DNA of 64,000 bases from JAEUHZ01 sp964552795 (GTDB lineage Bacteria > Planctomycetota > UBA1135 > GCA-002686595), in assembly GCA_964552795.1 (NCBI GenBank), contig CAZKIO010000010.1, positions 28,764 to 92,763 on the forward strand, given 5' to 3'. This document shows, in pieces, positions 1 to 7,800 of this stretch. Under the pieces are notes generated by a model. The model was not told where the DNA came from, did no database searches, and saw only the letters and a list, made by a program, of their open reading frames with translations. Position numbers and translations under genes: made by a program. Position 1 is the stretch's first letter; each line of letters begins with the position of its first letter.

Positions 1-1
1 A

Positions 2-256
2 GCCACCGTTCGCATTCGCGAGCGCGAGCGCGCGCGCGCCGACGGCGTGCGCGTCGCGATCATCGCGTTGACCGCGAGCGCGATGCACGGCGACCGCGAA
101 CGGTGCCTCGCGGCCGGCATGGACGACTACCTCGTCAAGCCGATCGACCGCTTCGCGCTGTACGCGAAGCTCGTGCAGTGGCTCCCGCGCGCCGACGAGG
201 CCGGGAACGGGCGCGCAGGGGACCGGCGCGATGCCGAGGCCGCCAGCGCCGACTGA
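2..256 (+). CDS. Response-regulator receiver domain, C-terminal part (probably of a hybrid histidine kinase); 5' end outside window
   Basis: The reading frame is open from base 2 to the stop at 254-256, so the start lies upstream of the window. The visible 84 residues contain the second half of a CheY-like receiver: the IIALTASAM strand with the conserved Thr, the GMDDYLVKPI motif with the conserved Lys, and the last helix ending KLVQWLP. The phospho-acceptor Asp lies before the window. The sequence around ALTASAMHGDRERCLAAGMDDYL is typical of receivers at the C-terminus of hybrid sensor kinases, so that is the favoured parent (inference); a stand-alone regulator cannot be excluded. A short Ala/Asp-rich tail follows the domain. 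The stop falls inside the start of the S41-protease remnant. Confidence 0.8.
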   Translation, partial: ATVRIRERERARADGVRVAIIALTASAMHGDRERCLAAGMDDYLVKPIDRFALYAKLVQWLPRADEAGNGRAGDRRDAEAASAD

Positions 257-564
257 CTGCCCTGACCAGCCGTTACGTCATGAGCAGCAACGAGGCGTTC
301 GTGCTCATGATGCGGCAGGCCCAAGACTGCACGGTGGTGGGCCAGCGCACGTACGGCAGCAGCGGCAACCCCAGGCCCCACGACCTGCCGAACGGCGTCA
401 CGAACCACGTCCCGTCCTGGCAGGCGCTCCGACCCGACGGCAGCGGTTTCGAAGGCGAAGGTCTCGTGCCGGACGTCGTGGTCGTGGTCGAGGCGAGCGA
501 TCTCGCGCGGACGGATCCGATCCTCGAGAAGGCGATCGCCGTGCTGCGGTCGCGGATCCGCTAG
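253..564 (+). pseudogene. S41 family (C-terminal processing-type) peptidase, C-terminal fragment
   Basis: Frame 253-564 encodes about 103 residues beginning LTSRYVMSSNEAFVLMM and continuing with VVGQRTYGSSGNP, LPNGV, SWQALRPDG and GEGLVPD, ending at a natural stop. These are hallmarks of the C-terminal catalytic half of S41 tail-specific proteases; the SSNEAF stretch is where the Ser nucleophile of the family sits. The PDZ domain, N-terminal half and any start codon are missing. The homology begins exactly where the receiver-domain gene ends, so this looks like a deletion or recombination scar. Without an upstream start it is unlikely to be translated. A longer open frame from 103 exists, but its first 50 residues are an Arg-rich out-of-frame reading of the receiver gene. 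Confidence 0.7.
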
Positions 565-770
565 CTGCCGGTCGAGAATCTCCCTCCACCGGCGACGCGG
601 GGCTCGCCGGGCAGCTCTCGTCGCAGCCGCTCCAGGTCGACGCCCGAGAGAATGCGCACGCGGCCTCCGCACCGGACGCAGTAGGCGGCCGTCAGCGAGA
701 GCAGGTAGTGCACGTAGTCCTGGCAGTCCGCGCAGAAGCGGCGATCCTCGTAGAAGTCGTGCGGTGTCAT
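561..770 (-). CDS. Small zinc-ribbon-like protein (69 aa)
   Basis: A 69-residue protein starting MTPHDFYEDRRFCADC. Two Cys pairs, CADC and CVRC, are spaced about 18 residues apart and fit a treble-clef or zinc-ribbon fold, followed by GGRVRILS. The charged C-terminal tail has no membrane segment, so a cytoplasmic location is expected. Proteins of this shape occur as uncharacterised conserved proteins in Planctomycetota (recollection, not checked). It converges on the S41 remnant, overlapping its last bases. The function is unknown; nucleic-acid or protein binding through the zinc site is a guess. Confidence 0.65.
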   Translation of the reverse strand: MTPHDFYEDRRFCADCQDYVHYLLSLTAAYCVRCGGRVRILSGVDLERLRRELPGEPRVAGGGRFSTGS

Positions 771-886
771 GACTCCGAGTGTCGAACGCCCCCGTGAATC
801 CTCCGCGAGCGCCGCGCGAATCCGGCGCAGGGATCGGATGAAGCCTGCATCCGGCAGCGCGACCGGCGCCTCTCCTCCAGCGCGTC

Positions 887-1249
887 CTAGCCGGCGGCGA
901 CCATCAAGCCCAGGATCAAGAGCGTCAGGGCCGGCAGGGACTTCCTGGGCGAGTCACCGACCTTCACGTGCATCGCGACGGCGCCCAGCATCAGGAACAC
1001 CATGCCGATCGCGGCGGGCGTGGTCAGCGCGGGATACCAGATGCCCAGGACGAGCATGACCGCGAACGTGATCTTCGACGCGCCGACCACGAAGAGCATC
1101 CAGCCGGGCAAGCCGTAGGCGCGGAACTCGTCGCGCAGGCTGCGAGCATCCTTTCCGCGCCAGCTCGTGGGCCGCCCGGGCCGCAGGATCCAGACGTTCA
1201 GGATGCCCAGGGCGATCACGAGTTGCGCGATGATGAGGATCGTGTCCAT
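887..1249 (-). CDS. DoxX-like small integral membrane protein (120 aa)
   Basis: A 120-residue, four-helix membrane protein. Hydrophobic segments lie at about residues 3-22, 50-70, 76-94 and 102-119. The arrangement, the short charged loop after helix 1 (RPGRPTSWRGKDARSLRDEF) and the FVVGASKI segment in helix 2 match the DoxX/DoxD-like superfamily of small quinone-related or uncharacterised membrane proteins. The start ATG at 1249 gives a hydrophobic N-terminus (MDTILIIAQLVIALGIL). It is the last gene of a short minus-strand run with two tiny membrane proteins upstream. The exact function is unknown. Confidence 0.7.
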   Translation of the reverse strand: MDTILIIAQLVIALGILNVWILRPGRPTSWRGKDARSLRDEFRAYGLPGWMLFVVGASKITFAVMLVLGIWYPALTTPAAIGMVFLMLGAVAMHVKVGDSPRKSLPALTLLILGLMVAAG

Positions 1250-1298
1250 GTGCGGTTGACGATGCGGTGGCTCGAGAGATGCCGGTCCGTGGATCGGA

Positions 1299-1472
1299 TC
1301 AGGATCCCGTGCGGGAAGGGTTCGGACTGGTCGCGAGGGGATTGCGGGATCCCTCCGCGCGGCGCGCTGCGTTCTGCGTGAGGCGCTTCAGCTCCAGGTG
1401 CGACAGGACGACGAAGGCCGCGCACAACAGGCTGATGAAGCAGCCCATCGCGAAGACGAAGAGGTCAGACAC
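1299..1472 (-). CDS. Small single-span membrane protein (57 aa), GTG start, coupled to upstream gene
   Basis: A GTG at 1472 opens a 57-residue frame (MSDLFVFAMGCFISLLCAAF...) ending with TGA at 1301-1299. One membrane span at about residues 4-23 is followed by HLELKRLTQNAARRAEG, a basic amphipathic tail. The start overlaps the stop of the preceding membrane gene by 8 bases, which suggests translational coupling and supports the GTG. It is too short to be picked up by length-based ORF calling. The function is unknown; the pair may form a small membrane complex (inference). Confidence 0.55.
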   Translation of the reverse strand: MSDLFVFAMGCFISLLCAAFVVLSHLELKRLTQNAARRAEGSRNPLATSPNPSRTGS

Positions 1473-1644
1473 GGGTCTTGCCCTCCGTCGCGATCCGGTA
1501 GAAGCAACTGAACGAGAGGATGGAAGGCACCCAGATGCCCACGAACAGCCCCGCGTCCTTCTGCCCGGTGAACCACAGGTACACCGACAGGAGGAAGGAG
1601 AGGAACGCTGCGGCGAGCAGGACGTAGTCGCTGGGTCTCAACAT
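1465..1644 (-). CDS. Small two-span membrane protein (59 aa)
   Basis: ATG at 1644 starts a 59-residue protein (MLRPSDYVLLAAAFLSFLL...). Hydrophobic segments at about residues 8-26 and 34-50 frame the polar turn FTGQKDAG and the motif LFVGIWVPSILSF. A longer open frame reaches 1968, but its upstream residues are Arg/Ser-rich shadow of folE on the other strand, so the start at 1644 is preferred. It is conserved-looking but of unknown function, and is immediately followed by the overlapping 57-residue membrane gene. Its start is close to the start region of the divergent folE, so the two may share a promoter region. Confidence 0.6.
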   Translation of the reverse strand: MLRPSDYVLLAAAFLSFLLSVYLWFTGQKDAGLFVGIWVPSILSFSCFYRIATEGKTRV

Positions 1645-1786
1645 GGCATCGCTCTGTTCGAGCGCCGCCGCGCTGTGGATGCGCGCGGGCCGCCCCGACC
1701 GTGTCGCCCGGCGTCCGATCCGGATTCCGGTGCCGGCCGCATCCGCGCGCGCGGCCGCTGCGAAAGCACCCGCGGAGCCATTCCTG

Positions 1787-2446
1787 ATGATCCAGCCAGC
1801 GACGAACGTCCGCCCCGGCGACCGAGCCCTTCCCAAGCGCTTCGTGGAGCCTGCGACGGCAGTGCAGGTGCTGCTGCCGCGGCCCACGCGCCAAGAAGCC
1901 GAAGCAGCCGTCAGGACGCTCCTGGCGTATGCGGGCGACGACCCGTTGCGCGAGGGGCTCCGCGACACGCCTGGGCGGGTCGTGCGCGCGTACTCCGAGT
2001 TCTTCGCGGGCTACGGCCAGGATCCGCTGGAGGCGCTCTCGAGAACGTTCGAGGAGGTCGAGGGCTACGACGAGATGGTGCTCGTTCGGGACATCGAGTT
2101 CGAGTCGCACTGCGAGCACCACATGGTTCGTTTCGAGGGTCGCGCGCACGTGGCCTACCTGCCGGAGCGCCGTGTCGTGGGACTGAGCAAGCTGGTGCGC
2201 GTGGTGGACATCTACTCGCGCAGGCTGCAGATCCAGGAGAAGCTGACGGCGCAGATCGCCACAGCCATCGAGAGCACGTTGCATCCCCGCGGTGTCGCCG
2301 TGGTCCTCGAGGCACGTCACGAATGCATGAGCGCGCGGGGGGTGCGCCGGCCCGACGCGACGACCGTCACCAGCCGGATGACGGGGGCATTTCGCCATGA
2401 CCCGGCCGTGCGCGGCCAGTTCCTCTCGATGATCCGCCGGGCATGA
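1787..2446 (+). CDS. folE: GTP cyclohydrolase I
   Basis: Converts GTP to 7,8-dihydroneopterin triphosphate, the first step of tetrahydrofolate (or tetrahydrobiopterin) synthesis, in the cytoplasm. The 219-residue product has the usual family length. The zinc ligands are visible: Cys109 and His112 in SHCEHHMV, and Cys180 in RHECMSARGV. Also present are LRDTPGRVVRAY and GLSKLVRVVDIYSRRLQIQE, the conserved catalytic and subunit-interface segments. An in-frame ATG at 1643 would add 48 Ala/Arg-rich residues overlapping the divergent membrane gene, so ATG 1787 (MIQPATNV) is chosen. The stop overlaps the start of the SDR gene (ATGA at 2443-2446), indicating an operon and a possible pterin role for that gene. 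Confidence 0.95.
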   Translation: MIQPATNVRPGDRALPKRFVEPATAVQVLLPRPTRQEAEAAVRTLLAYAGDDPLREGLRDTPGRVVRAYSEFFAGYGQDPLEALSRTFEEVEGYDEMVLVRDIEFESHCEHHMVRFEGRAHVAYLPERRVVGLSKLVRVVDIYSRRLQIQEKLTAQIATAIESTLHPRGVAVVLEARHECMSARGVRRPDATTVTSRMTGAFRHDPAVRGQFLSMIRRA

Positions 2447-3183
2447 ACGGCCGCGTGCACGTCGTGCTGGGCGCCACCGGCGGCATCGGCAGCGCGCTGG
2501 TGCGGCGCCTGACGAAGCGGGGCGATGCCGTGTTCGCGCTGGCACGCGGCGAGGAGCGTCTGGAAAGCCTGTCCCGCGCAACCGGTGCTACCGGCGTGGT
2601 CTGTGACGCGAGCGATGCCGATGCGGTGAGTGCCGTCTTCGAGCGCGTGCTCGAGTCGGCCGGGCGCATCGACGGCGCGGCGTGCCTGGTCGGTTCGATC
2701 CTCGTCAAGCCGCTGCCTTCCACGAGCACGGCCGAGCTCGTGGACGCGCTCGGCCGGAACCTGCTTCCGGCGTTCCACCTCGTGCGCGCGGCGGCGCCGG
2801 CCATGGCGCGCGGCGCCGGGGGAAGCATCGTGCTGATGTCCTCGGCCGCCGCGCGCATCGGGCTCGCCCACCACGAAGCCATCGCGTCGGCCAAGGGTGC
2901 GGTGGAGGGCCTGGCGCGGTCCGCAGCGGCCAGCTTCGCGGCGCGGAACGTGCGCGTGAACGCGCTGGCACCGGGCCTCGTGCGGACGCCGCTCAGCGCA
3001 CGCCTGACGAGCTCGCCGCAGACGCTCGACGCCTCCGCGAGGCTGCACGCCCTCGGACGCATCGGAGAGGCGGACGAGGTCGCTGCGCTGCTCGAATGGC
3101 TGCTCTCGGCCGACGCGTCGTGGGTGACGGGGCAGGTGCTGGGCGTCGACGGCGGCCTGGCGAGCCTCGCCGTGCGCCGCTAG
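2443..3183 (+). CDS. SDR family oxidoreductase with an atypical catalytic Tyr position (246 aa)
   Basis: A short-chain dehydrogenase/reductase of 246 residues. The Rossmann motif GATGGIG (about residues 9-15) binds NAD(P)H. LMSSAAARIGLAHHEAIASA followed by Lys carries the catalytic Ser and Lys, and the C-terminus has the classic NALAPGLVRTPL and VDGG motifs. The Tyr of the YxxxK motif is replaced: the residue four before Lys is Ile. That substitution is seen in some SDR subgroups, but the mechanism would differ. It overlaps folE by four bases, so translation is probably coupled. A pteridine-reductase-like role (compare FolM and sepiapterin reductase, also SDRs) is inferred only from position. 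Confidence 0.85.
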   Translation: MNGRVHVVLGATGGIGSALVRRLTKRGDAVFALARGEERLESLSRATGATGVVCDASDADAVSAVFERVLESAGRIDGAACLVGSILVKPLPSTSTAELVDALGRNLLPAFHLVRAAAPAMARGAGGSIVLMSSAAARIGLAHHEAIASAKGAVEGLARSAAASFAARNVRVNALAPGLVRTPLSARLTSSPQTLDASARLHALGRIGEADEVAALLEWLLSADASWVTGQVLGVDGGLASLAVRR

Positions 3184-3277
3184 TTCGCCGCGCCAGTTCG
3201 ATGAACATGCGGCGGGGGGCGGGACGGACTGCGCGGCCGCGCAACGTGCTAGGATCCCGCGCACGGAGGTCGCAGGA

Positions 3278-3778
3278 ATGATTCGAGGCATCCACGGGCT
3301 GCTCTACTCTTCCAACCCGAACGCGACGCGCGCTTTCTTCCGCGACGTCGTCCAGTTGCCCGGGAACGACATCGGCGGCGGCTGGTGGATCTTCGATTTC
3401 CCCGAGGGCGACCTGGGCGTGCACCCGATCGAGCCGGGCGCGAAGGCGGGCGAGCACGACGTCTCCTTCTACTGCGACGACATCGTGGCAACGGTGCGCG
3501 CCTTGCGGGCGCGCGGCGTGAAGTTCACGCATCCGGTCGCCGATCACGGGTACGGCCTGGTCACCTACTTCCAGGCGCCGGGCGGGATCAAGATCCAGCT
3601 CTACGAGCCCAAGTACACGAAGCCCGCGAAGCGCGGGACACGCAAGACCGCGGCGCGCAGCTCCGGCACGAAGAAGCCGAGCTCGCCTGTCAAGGCCCGC
3701 GGCACGACGCACCGGCACGCCGCGAAGAAGCGCGCGAAAGCCGGGACCCAGTCGCGGCCCGCCAAGAAGCGCCGCTGA
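3278..3778 (+). CDS. Glyoxalase/VOC-fold protein with a histone-H1-like basic C-terminal tail (166 aa)
   Basis: Residues 1 to about 112 form one vicinal-oxygen-chelate (glyoxalase/bleomycin-resistance) module: RGIHGLLYSSNPNATRAFFR, then LGVHPIEPGAKAGEHDVSFY and the closing strand GGIKIQLYEP. The last 55 residues are almost only Lys, Arg, Ala, Ser, Thr and Pro, with repeats such as AAKKRAKAG and a PAKKRR end, resembling bacterial histone-H1-like tails. The tail could bind nucleic acid or be an assembly feature (inference). The start ATG 3278 follows GGAGG-like sequence. The substrate is unknown. It stands alone between the folE-SDR pair and the NmrA-like gene. Confidence 0.8.
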   Translation: MIRGIHGLLYSSNPNATRAFFRDVVQLPGNDIGGGWWIFDFPEGDLGVHPIEPGAKAGEHDVSFYCDDIVATVRALRARGVKFTHPVADHGYGLVTYFQAPGGIKIQLYEPKYTKPAKRGTRKTAARSSGTKKPSSPVKARGTTHRHAAKKRAKAGTQSRPAKKRR

Positions 3779-3854
3779 CCCGGGCCGCACGAGTGGACGA
3801 GCGCTCCTGCGAGCGGTGGAGGATCGTCGCGGGACACGACGACAGGAGGAGAGC

Positions 3855-4805
3855 ATGACGGACAAGAAGATCATCACGGTCCTGGGCGCGACGGGCGCGC
3901 AGGGTGGCGGGCTCGTGCGGGCGATCCAGGCGGACAAGACGTCGGGCTTCAGGGCACGCGCGGTGACGCGCGATCCGGGTTCGGCCAAGGCCAGGGAGCT
4001 GGCCAGCCTGGGGGCGGAGATCGTCCAGGGCGACGTGGACAATCGCGACAGCCTGGAACGTGCGTTCCGGGGCGCGCACGGGGCCTACTGCGTGACGTTC
4101 TTCTGGGCGCACTTCCAGCCCGAGAAGGAGCAGGCCGAAGCGCGGGCCATGGCGCAAGCGGCGAAGCAGGCCGGCGTCAAGCACGTGATCTGGTCCACGC
4201 TCGAGGACACGCGCAAGCGTGTCCCGTTGAGCGACGCGCGCATGCCGACCTTGATGGAGAAGTTCAAGGTCCCGCACTTCGACGCCAAGGGCGAGGCCGA
4301 CGCGTACTTCACCGAGGCCGGCGTGCCGACGACGTTCCTGTTGACCTCGTTCTACTGGGACAACTTCATCCACTTCGGCATGGGCCCCAGACAGGGTGCC
4401 GACGGCCAGCTCGCCATCGCCCTGCCGATGGGCGGCAAGAAGCTGCCCGGGATCGCCGCCGACGACATCGGCAAGTGCGCGTACGGCGTCTTCAAGAAGG
4501 GCAAGGACCTCGTCGGCCAGCGGATCGGCATCGCCGGCGAGCACCTGACCGGGGCGCAGATGGCCGCGGCATTCACGCAGGTGCTCGGCCGGACCGTGCG
4601 CTACGACGCCGTGCCCTTCGACGTGTACCGGCAACTCGGGTTCCCGGGCGCCGACGACCTGGGCAACATGTTCCAGTACAAGCACGACTTCGAGAGGGAG
4701 TTTTGCGCCGCGCGCAACCTGGACGTGTCGCGAGCGCTGAACCCCGAGTTGCAGACGTTCGTGCAGTGGCTGGAGCGCCACAAGACGCAGATCCCGATCG
4801 CGTAG
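3855..4805 (+). CDS. NmrA-like NAD(P)-binding protein (316 aa)
   Basis: An atypical short-chain dehydrogenase of the NmrA/HSCARG type. The N-terminal nucleotide-binding motif is VLGATGAQGGGL (about residues 8-19), followed by ARAVTRDP and a second strand with VQGDVDN. The central part has VKHVIWSTLEDT, and the C-terminal substrate domain includes LTSFYWDNF and IAGEHLTGAQM. Members sense NADP(H) redox state or reduce quinones; which applies here cannot be told. The start at 3855 is set by the perfect Shine-Dalgarno AGGAGGA (3844-3850) four bases upstream; an in-frame ATG at 3816 lacks one. It converges on the large FG-GAP gene. Confidence 0.88.
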   Translation: MTDKKIITVLGATGAQGGGLVRAIQADKTSGFRARAVTRDPGSAKARELASLGAEIVQGDVDNRDSLERAFRGAHGAYCVTFFWAHFQPEKEQAEARAMAQAAKQAGVKHVIWSTLEDTRKRVPLSDARMPTLMEKFKVPHFDAKGEADAYFTEAGVPTTFLLTSFYWDNFIHFGMGPRQGADGQLAIALPMGGKKLPGIAADDIGKCAYGVFKKGKDLVGQRIGIAGEHLTGAQMAAAFTQVLGRTVRYDAVPFDVYRQLGFPGADDLGNMFQYKHDFEREFCAARNLDVSRALNPELQTFVQWLERHKTQIPIA

Positions 4806-4861
4806 CGGCCGCGATCGTCGGGGTCAGCGCGACCGCGGAGCGAACGGCAGGTTCCCTCCGG

Positions 4862-7800
4862 TCAGGGAATCCAGGTCACGCGCAATCCGTTCGAGAGGTT
4901 GAACGTGGCCGCCGTGCAGAACGCGGCCGCGTTGCGGTACCAGATCTGGTAGTAGCGCGTCCCGCCGCTGGACGGCAGGGAACCGCGGATGGAGACCGGC
5001 AGGTCGCCGGGCATCGGATACTGCGACGCACCCGCGCTGTTCACCTTCGTTCCCAGGCGCAGCACGGCCCCCGCGGCACAGCGCAGACCGTCCCCGAAGG
5101 GGCTGCCGTTCCCGGCGTTCTGCTGCGCGGTGCCCTGGAAGTAGAGCGCCGAACTGTTCGGCATCTGCGTCCCGAGAAGGGTGAAGTTGTCGTACGGCGC
5201 GGTGACTCTGGCGATCCCGGCGTGACGCAGGCGTGCGCCCGTGCCGAGCGAGTTCAGGCAGCCATCCTCGTTCCCGGCCTGGCTGTTGTTCGAGCATGGG
5301 CAGTTCGTGTGCGGACTCACCCCATCGCCCGCGCAGTAGAGCAGCACGTTGTTGAGAGGCGACTGACAGGAGTCAGGCACGAGGTCACCGTTCGAGTCAG
5401 GCGCGCCGTAGATCAGGACGTCGCAGGGATCGAAGGTCCCGTTCATGTCGCAGTCCGCACCAGCAAGCTGGCAGTCATCAGGCACGCCGTTGTTGTCGCA
5501 GTCGTTCGCCAGCAACTGGCATTCGTCCGGCGTCCCGTCCGCGTTGCAGTCGCTGCTCGTGGACGCTGCGATGTCGCACTCGTCCGGGATCGAGTTCAGA
5601 TTGCAGTCCTGGCTCGCCCCGGACTGCAAATCGAATGCATCCGTCGCTCCGTTGCCGTTGCAGTCCGTCCCCAGGCGGAACTTCGTGTTCCGCTTGCCGT
5701 TGCCCTGGAGCTGCAACCAGCGGGTGTGCGCGAGAGTCGGGTTCGCGTACTGGATCCGCGAGCGCCACTGGTACGGCATCGTCGGCGAGAGGCCGGTCAC
5801 GAGCGCGGACAAGAGCGGCGGAGCGCCCGCGAACGGACCTGAGTCCGTGAACGAAGCCTGGCGCTGCAATCCCGTGCCATCGAGGACGCCGCTCAGCGGC
5901 TTCAGCTCCCACTCGAGACGGATGTCCACACGTCCCGCCGGCGTGCTGGAGTGGTTGAGCGGATTGCCGACCGTGGCGCGCAGCCGCAGGCTGGTCGTCT
6001 GCTCCGACTCCCCGAGCAAGGCGATGGCCAGCGCATCGCCCGCGCGTCGCTGTTGGTAGGCGTGATTGACGCCCGTGGCGGTGTATCCGCTGCCGATCGT
6101 GATGCCCGAGTTCCCTGGCACTCCCCAGGCGAGGTCGCCGTAGCCGTTGCCGTCGAAGTCGCCGCCGCCGGCGACCCACCGGCCGAGCTCCGCGCCAGGA
6201 GCCGGGCCTTCGATGGTCCAGGCGGGCGAACCATCGATCCCGGTGCTCCGTCCCAGGTGCAGACGCACACGCCCCGCGTCGATGCCGTTCGTCCCGTCGT
6301 ATCCGGGCGCTCCCACGAGCACGTCCGAGAATCCGTCGCCGTTGACGTCGCCGGCGGAGCAGACCGCCGCGCCGTGGCGCGCGCCCGGCTGGAGTTCGCC
6401 GAGCACTGCCTGCGGCGTCGCGCCCAGGTGCGGTCCCACGCCGCCTTGGCCGGTGAAGACGAATGCCGTTCCGCCGGAACCCGCGGGGAAGCCCGGGGCA
6501 CCGACGATCACGTCGGAGTAACCCGAACTCGAGGGCGAGCCCGTAGCGTCGACATCGCCACAGGAAGCAACCGACGCGCCCAACTCGGCATTGGGCTCGT
6601 TCAGTGCGCCGTACAACCAGTCCGCGACCGGGTTCACGCCCGCGGGTCCTCCGCGGTACGCGAAGACGCGCCCTTCGCGCAGGATCGCGCCATTCGACCA
6701 ACCCGGCGCGCCGACGATGACGTCGCTGTAGCCGTCCCGGTCGATGTCGCCCGCGGCCGCGACCGCAGCGCCGAACTGCGAGCCTTGCTGCCCCTCGTCG
6801 AGGGTCACGCTGAGCGTCAGGACCGGCGTGCCGGCGGCACGGCCGTGGAAGACGTGGACGGCACCCCTGTCGGCCTGCCCGGCGAAATCGCCGGGCGCGC
6901 CGATCAGGACATCGCCCAACCCGTCGCCGTTCACATCTCCGGCTCCCGCGACGGAGGCGCCCACATGCGCGTTCACCGACGCTCCCACGTACGTCCAGGA
7001 CGCAGTCTGCGTCAGCAGGTTCGTGCAGGGTGTGTGCGGACACGGCTGCTGCGGGTTCCCCGCGCACGGCGGCCGGCCGCGGAACAGGAACGCCTTGCCC
7101 TGGCCGGCGAGCACGCCGCCGAAGTCTGGAGCACCGGCGACCACGTCCGTGTACCCGTCGTTGTCCACATCCCCGACGATCGCGACCGAGGCGCCCAGGT
7201 GCGCGCCGGCAGCGTTGCTCTCGTAGGACCAGTCGGGCGTCGTCCGGAAGCCGCACAACCCATCACCCAGGAAGAGGTCGACGCGTCCCTCGCCCGTCTC
7301 CCCGTTGGAGTAGTCGGGTGATCCGACGAGCAGGTCGTCGATGCCGTCACCGTTCACATCGCCCGTGGAGACGGCACGGCCGAAGCCGGAAGTGGACGTC
7401 CCCGAGATGGACGCCGCGCCCTGGCCTGGCGCCGCCACGAGCGCCGGCGTGCGCCGGCCGAAGTAGACGAGAACCGCACCTTCGTCCGAGTACGCACCGC
7501 CCGGACCGTCGTAGGCACGCTCGGTCGTCCACACGTCGTTGAGGCCGTCCCCATTGACGTCGCCCGCGGGTCCGACACGCGCTCCGTAGTTGCTGTAGAG
7601 CTGCGGAGTCGCGAACTCCTGGAACGGAGTGGTCGCGAGCCCTCCAGCTCCTCCGCGATAGACATAGAGTCGCTCGTTGCCGTTGGTCTCCAGGGGGTTG
7701 AGGCTGTAGTAGGTCCCGACGACCACGTCCGCGAATCCATCGCCGTCGAAGTCGCCCGCAGGCTCGCGCCGCGTCGCGAAGAACTGGCCGTTCGACTGGT

